NCBI GenBank assembly: GCA_030372335.1 | Contig: JAUDCW010000031.1 | DNA: 9,809 nt | Direction: 5' to 3' (one strand) | From: JALCOL01 sp022649665 | Lineage (GTDB): Bacteria > Bacillota > Bacilli > Lactobacillales > Enterococcaceae | Shown: piece by piece, positions 6,015 to 9,809 of the stretch | Layout of the letters: the number at the start of each line of letters is the position of its first letter | How positions within the stretch are numbered: position 1 is the stretch's first letter | Made by a program: the position numbers and the translations under genes | The notes under the pieces: model-generated | What the model was told of the DNA's origin: nothing | Database searches by the model: none | What the model saw: only the letters and a program-made list of their open reading frames with translations

Positions 6015-6590
6015 ATGTCAGAAGAAAAGGACTATCAAAATTCGGCACATACTCCGCCGGAAGACGCACCCGATGAACAAGATCTTCCGCATGAAGACGC
6101 GGAGGAACAAGCGGCCGCGGACGCGGCTGAACCGGCGGAAGCGCCGAACGAAGATCTCCAATTCAAATACGATGAGTTGGAAGACAAGTATTTGCGCACT
6201 CAAGCCGAAATCGCCAACATCATCAAACGCAACCGCGCCGAAAGAGAGCAGGCGGCGAAGTACCGCTCGCAAGATCTCGGCAAAGCGATTTTGCCGGCGC
6301 TTGATAATCTCGAGCGTGCGATGGAGATCGAAGTCCATGATGAACAAGGAGCAAGCTTGAAAAAAGGAATCAAGATGGTTCTCGAAAGTTTGCAGAGCGG
6401 TCTTTTGAATGAAGGGATCACGGAGATCCCCGCATTAGGCGAAGCGTTCGATCCGCAAGTCCATCAAGCAGTCCAAACGATGCCGGCCGATGAAGATCAT
6501 CCAGCCGACACCGTCGTTGAAGTATTACAAAAAGGCTATCAGCTTCATGACCGCGTTTTGCGCGCGGCGATGGTGATCGTAGCTCAATAA
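6015..6590 (+). CDS. grpE: Nucleotide exchange factor GrpE
   Basis: 191 residues, ordinary for Gram-positive GrpE. The first 45 or so residues are acidic, alanine-rich and likely disordered. A long helical stretch (about 48-100, with LEDKYLRTQAEIANIIKR) forms the dimeric coiled coil. The C-terminal beta domain contains GEAFDPQVHQAVQ and ends in VLQKGYQLHDRVLRAAMVIV, the family signature. GrpE releases ADP from DnaK to reset the cycle and acts as a thermosensor in some bacteria. ATG 6015 was chosen because AAAGGA (5999-6004) lies ten bases upstream; an in-frame extension from 5982 or 5988 would include that site and has no ribosome site of its own. It sits 34 bp after hrcA and 32 bp before dnaK, within one operon. 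Confidence 0.96.
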   Translation: MSEEKDYQNSAHTPPEDAPDEQDLPHEDAEEQAAADAAEPAEAPNEDLQFKYDELEDKYLRTQAEIANIIKRNRAEREQAAKYRSQDLGKAILPALDNLERAMEIEVHDEQGASLKKGIKMVLESLQSGLLNEGITEIPALGEAFDPQVHQAVQTMPADEDHPADTVVEVLQKGYQLHDRVLRAAMVIVAQ

Positions 6591-6622
6591 ATAAAAAAAC
6601 TTTTCAGCAAGGAGCATGAAAA

Positions 6623-8458
6623 ATGAGTAAAATAATCGGTATTGACTTAGGAACGACCAACTCAGCAGTCGCTGTTTTGGAGGGAAATGAACCAAAAATC
6701 ATCACCAACCCTGAAGGAAACCGGACGACTCCGTCTGTTGTCGCTTTTAAAAACGGCGAGATCCAAGTCGGCGAAGTTGCAAAACGGCAAGCGGTAACCA
6801 ATCCGAATACGGTTTCCTCGATCAAGCGCCATATGGGCGAAGCCGGCTATAAAGTCGAAATCGAAGGAAAAACCTACACTCCACAGGAAATCTCGGCAAT
6901 GATCCTGCAATATATCAAAGGATTTGCTGAAGATTACTTGGGTGAAAAAGTTGAAAAAGCAGTCATTACCGTCCCTGCTTATTTCAACGATGCTCAGCGG
7001 CAAGCGACGAAAGATGCCGGGAAGATCGCTGGCCTTGAAGTTGAACGGATCGTTAACGAACCGACCGCCGCAGCGCTCGCTTACGGTTTGGATAAAACCG
7101 ATCGTGATGAAAAAGTATTAGTATTCGACCTAGGCGGCGGGACTTTCGATGTGTCGATCCTTGAGTTGGGCGACGGCGTCTTTGACGTATTAGCGACTGC
7201 CGGCGACAATCATCTGGGCGGCGACGATTTTGATAATAAGATCATCGATTACATGGTCGACACGTTCAAAAAAGAACATGGGATCGATCTTTCTAAAGAT
7301 AAAATGGCGATGCAGCGTTTGAAAGATGCAGCTGAAAAAGCGAAGAAAGATCTTTCAGGGATCACAAGTACGCAAATCAGCTTGCCATTCATCACGGCCG
7401 GCGAAAACGGTCCGCTCCACTTGGAAATGAACTTGACGCGTGCGAAATTCGACGAATTGACCGCTGACTTGGTCGAACGGACAAAACAACCAGTCCGTCA
7501 AGCATTGAAAGATGCCGGCTTGAGCCAATCGGATATCGATGAAGTTTTGCTAGTCGGCGGGTCGACGCGGACACCTGCCGTTGTGGATGCTGTCCGCAAA
7601 GAAACCGGCAAAGAACCGAATAAATCGGTCAACCCCGATGAAGTCGTTGCGATGGGTGCTGCGATCCAAGGCGGAGTCATCACCGGCGACGTCAAAGATG
7701 TCGTATTGCTCGATGTAACGCCGCTGTCACTTGGAATCGAAACAATGGGCGGCGTGTTCACAAAATTGATCGACCGCAATACCACGATCCCAACCAGCAA
7801 ATCCCAAGTATTTTCTACTGCAAGCGACAATCAGCCCGCGGTCGACATCCATGTTCTTCAAGGAGAACGTCCAATGGCTGCTGATAACAAAACACTCGGC
7901 CGCTTCCAATTGACAGATATTCCGCCAGCTCCACGTGGGATCCCGCAAATCGAAGTAACTTTCGATATCGATAAAAATGGGATCGTCAATGTTTCCGCGA
8001 AAGATCTGGGAACGCAAAAGGAACAAAAGATCACGATCAAATCTTCTTCCGGTCTTTCGGATGATGAAATCGATCGGATGGTCAAAGATGCTGAAGCGAA
8101 TGCTGAGACCGACAAACAGCGCAAAGAAGAAGTTGATCTGCGCAATGATGTCGATGCACTGCTTTTCACAACAGATAAAACTTTGAAAGAACTCAAAGAT
8201 AAAGTCGATGCCGAAGAGATCAAAAAAGCCGAAACGGCTCGCGACGAATTGAAAGCTGCCGTTGAAGCCAATAATTTGGAAGACATCAAGACCAAACGCG
8301 ATGCTTTGAACGAAGTGGTCCAAAACTTGACTGTAAAACTTTACGAACAAGCTGCCCAAAAAGAAACACAAGAAAATCCGGAAGCAGCAAAAGAAGGCAA
8401 AGACGATTCAGTGGTTGACGGCGACTTCAGCGAAGTCGATGACGACGACAAAAAGTAA
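6623..8458 (+). CDS. dnaK: Molecular chaperone DnaK (Hsp70)
   Basis: 611 residues, full length. ATPase domain: GIDLGTTNSAVAV (6-18), the VPAYFNDAQRQATKDAG segment, DLGGGTFDVS (169-178) and LLVGGSTRTP (309-318), the three Hsp70 signatures. Interdomain linker DVVLLDVTP (359-367) leads to the substrate-binding sandwich, then a helical lid and an acidic tail ending DGDFSEVDDDDKK. The stretch between GEAGYKVEIEGKTY and the YFND region lacks about 24 residues present in Escherichia coli DnaK, as in Gram-positive bacteria. It binds exposed hydrophobic peptide segments in an ATP cycle driven by DnaJ and GrpE. AAGGAG (6609-6614) precedes the ATG. Transcription starts at the CIRCE-controlled promoter before hrcA and a terminator follows directly. 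Confidence 0.98.
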   Translation: MSKIIGIDLGTTNSAVAVLEGNEPKIITNPEGNRTTPSVVAFKNGEIQVGEVAKRQAVTNPNTVSSIKRHMGEAGYKVEIEGKTYTPQEISAMILQYIKGFAEDYLGEKVEKAVITVPAYFNDAQRQATKDAGKIAGLEVERIVNEPTAAALAYGLDKTDRDEKVLVFDLGGGTFDVSILELGDGVFDVLATAGDNHLGGDDFDNKIIDYMVDTFKKEHGIDLSKDKMAMQRLKDAAEKAKKDLSGITSTQISLPFITAGENGPLHLEMNLTRAKFDELTADLVERTKQPVRQALKDAGLSQSDIDEVLLVGGSTRTPAVVDAVRKETGKEPNKSVNPDEVVAMGAAIQGGVITGDVKDVVLLDVTPLSLGIETMGGVFTKLIDRNTTIPTSKSQVFSTASDNQPAVDIHVLQGERPMAADNKTLGRFQLTDIPPAPRGIPQIEVTFDIDKNGIVNVSAKDLGTQKEQKITIKSSSGLSDDEIDRMVKDAEANAETDKQRKEEVDLRNDVDALLFTTDKTLKELKDKVDAEEIKKAETARDELKAAVEANNLEDIKTKRDALNEVVQNLTVKLYEQAAQKETQENPEAAKEGKDDSVVDGDFSEVDDDDKK

Positions 8459-8469
8459 TCTGTCGTTTG

Positions 8470-8505
8470 AAAGGGCTTGGGGCAATAAGTCCCCAAGTCC
8501 TTTTT
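8470..8505 (+). terminator. Intrinsic terminator between dnaK and dnaJ
   Basis: Arms AAGGGCTTGGGG (8471-8482) and CCCCAAGTCCTT (8491-8502) form a 12-bp stem with one G-T wobble and an eight-base loop, ending in a five-T run (8501-8505). It begins 12 bases after the dnaK stop and should end or strongly reduce readthrough from the CIRCE-controlled operon into dnaJ. Confidence 0.9.
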
Positions 8506-8565
8506 CCTAGTAAACGGGCAGCCGCCGCCTTCTTAGCAGAAACGGTAGCGGGCTTAAGGCAATTA

Positions 8566-8574
8566 TGTTATGAT
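8566..8574 (+). promoter_or_regulatory. Candidate dnaJ promoter with extended -10
   Basis: TGTTATGAT is an extended -10 (TG, one base, then TATGAT at 8569-8574). The hexamer 17 bp upstream (TAGCGG, 8546-8551) is a poor -35, which extended -10 promoters tolerate. It lies 45 bp before the dnaJ start. No CIRCE or CtsR site is visible near it. Confidence 0.5.
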
Positions 8575-8618
8575 TGTCGATAGCAAATTGTACAAAAAAA
8601 TGGTTTGGAGGAACACCC

Positions 8619-9779
8619 ATGGCGGAAAAAAGAGATTATTATGAAGTTTTGGGTCTATCCAAAAGTGCTTCAGATGATGAAATCAAAAAAGCTTACCGTA
8701 AATTATCAAAAAAATATCATCCAGATATCAATAAAGCACCGGATGCCGAAGAAAAATTCAAGGAGATCACTGAAGCATATGAAGTATTGAGCGATCCGCA
8801 AAAGCGGGCTGCATATGATCAATACGGGCATGCTGCGACGAATCCGAATTTTGGCGGTGGTTCAGGCGGCTTTGGCGGATTCGATACCGGCGGCTTCAAC
8901 AGCGGTTTTGGCGGCTTTGAAGATATTTTTGAATCATTTTTCGGCGGCGCGAGCCGCTCAGCGGATCCGACTGCTCCGCGTCCTGGAGCGGATCTGGAAT
9001 ACCGGCTCGATCTTTCATTTGACGAGGCAGTTTTCGGCGCTGAAAAAGAGATCAAATATAAGCGTGAAGGGGTCTGTGAAACTTGCCACGGCAGCGGGGC
9101 AAAACCTGGAACTGAACCGGTCACTTGTCATAAATGCCACGGCAGCGGCTATGTCAATATCGAGCGGCAAACACCGCTTGGCCGCGTAATGACGCGCCAA
9201 GTCTGCGATGTCTGTCATGGGACCGGAAAAGAAATCAAAGAACCGTGTCCGACTTGCCATGGTTCTGGACATGTTAAAGAAACGCATAAAGTCAAAGTCA
9301 AAGTTCCGGCAGGGGTCGAGACCGGCCAGCAAATGCGGCTGCAAGGCCAAGGCGAAGCGGGAACGAATGGCGGACCTTATGGTGATTTGTATGTGATCTT
9401 CAAAGTGGCACCTAGTGACATTTTTGAACGCGAAGGCGCGAATATCTACTATACTTTGCCGCTCAGCTTTGTCCAAGCAGCACTCGGAGATGAAGTCGAT
9501 GTTCCGACGGTCAGCGGGAAAGTGAAGCTGAAGATCCCCGCGGGCACCCAAACGGGGACTAAATTCCGGCTGCGGGGCAAAGGCGCACCGAAACTCAATG
9601 TGAAAAATACCCGCGGTGATCAGCAAGTCACAGTCAATATCGTTACCCCGCGCAATTTGAGCGATGAGCAGAAAAAAGCATTGCGCGAATTTGCGAATGC
9701 CGGCGGCGATAAAGTCCAAGAACAAAACGGCGAAGGTTTCTTCAACAAAATGAAGGATGCCTTCAGCGGAAAAAAATAG
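8619..9779 (+). CDS. dnaJ: Molecular chaperone DnaJ (Hsp40)
   Basis: 386 residues, a complete type I DnaJ. The J domain (about 5-70) has the HPD tripeptide at 34-36 that triggers DnaK ATP hydrolysis. A glycine/phenylalanine-rich linker spans 78-110. Four CXXCXGXG zinc repeats begin at Cys153, Cys170, Cys196 and Cys210, giving two zinc sites; all eight cysteines are present. Two C-terminal beta domains bind substrate. GGAGGA (8607-8612) six bases before ATG 8619 sets the start; a longer in-frame reading from 8574 would overlap the promoter. Unlike arrangements where dnaJ simply follows dnaK on the same message, here a strong terminator and a separate promoter lie between them. In many lactobacilli lepA comes next, but the window ends 30 bases after the stop. 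Confidence 0.97.
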   Translation: MAEKRDYYEVLGLSKSASDDEIKKAYRKLSKKYHPDINKAPDAEEKFKEITEAYEVLSDPQKRAAYDQYGHAATNPNFGGGSGGFGGFDTGGFNSGFGGFEDIFESFFGGASRSADPTAPRPGADLEYRLDLSFDEAVFGAEKEIKYKREGVCETCHGSGAKPGTEPVTCHKCHGSGYVNIERQTPLGRVMTRQVCDVCHGTGKEIKEPCPTCHGSGHVKETHKVKVKVPAGVETGQQMRLQGQGEAGTNGGPYGDLYVIFKVAPSDIFEREGANIYYTLPLSFVQAALGDEVDVPTVSGKVKLKIPAGTQTGTKFRLRGKGAPKLNVKNTRGDQQVTVNIVTPRNLSDEQKKALREFANAGGDKVQEQNGEGFFNKMKDAFSGKK

Positions 9780-9809
9780 TATTGAAACGCGTATATTTTA
9801 AACAAATAA

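Noticed and set aside
7727..8371. Long minus-strand open frame inside dnaK (and similar ones at 5129-5698 and 9015-9725)
   Set aside because: Antisense shadows of strongly conserved genes, without ribosome sites, promoters or recognisable domains.
8534..8558. Possible degenerate CIRCE upstream of dnaJ
   Set aside because: Only TTAGCA of the left arm matches; the right arm does not align to GAGTGCTAA at the fixed nine-base spacing.
8574..8618. Upstream start for dnaJ
   Set aside because: It begins within the proposed -10 box; GGAGGA before 8619 and the conserved MAEKRDYYEVLG start favour the shorter form.

Overview
The window carries a chromosomal segment of a low-to-mid GC Gram-positive bacterium, most likely a member of Lactobacillaceae. 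This rests on the gene order hemW-hrcA-grpE-dnaK-dnaJ, CIRCE operators, a DnaK lacking the roughly 24-residue N-terminal insert of Gram-negative DnaK, strong purine-rich Shine-Dalgarno sites, and a fused ATPase/FtsX-type exporter of a kind common in lactobacilli. I cannot name the species.

Layout: (1) 1-231 has no credible gene. It holds two tandem 91-bp repeats resembling the end of an ISL3-family insertion sequence, each with a hairpin that acts as a minus-strand terminator, followed by a strong bidirectional terminator. (2) 232-3090, minus strand: a glutathione-peroxidase-family gene followed 45 bp later by a 779-residue ABC ATPase-permease fusion, probably one transcript. (3) 3091-3193 is a compact divergent control region. 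The two promoters share one -35 element, and a perfect inverted repeat close to the OhrR operator consensus lies inside the leftward promoter. (4) 3194-4812, plus strand: an OhrR-like MarR regulator and hemW, 11 bp apart. (5) 4809-9779, plus strand: the heat-shock cluster hrcA-grpE-dnaK, then a terminator, then dnaJ with its own promoter.

How it fits together: the regulator keeps the reactive cysteine and both tyrosines of the organic-peroxide sensor OhrR. It probably controls itself, hemW, the divergent peroxidase and possibly the ABC exporter, so the left half looks like a small peroxide-response module. The right half is the class I heat-shock operon. HrcA represses through two CIRCE elements flanking the promoter, and GrpE and DnaJ serve DnaK. 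The two modules meet at one unusual site: the first CIRCE contains the hemW stop codon and also has the shape of the hemW transcription terminator.

Most of the content is conserved core biology. I found no clearly new multi-gene system. The points worth a second look are regulatory: the shared -35 promoter pair with an OhrR-type operator next to a peroxidase instead of ohr, the dual-purpose CIRCE/terminator, the IS-end-like tandem terminators, and a marked excess of the tetranucleotide GATC.
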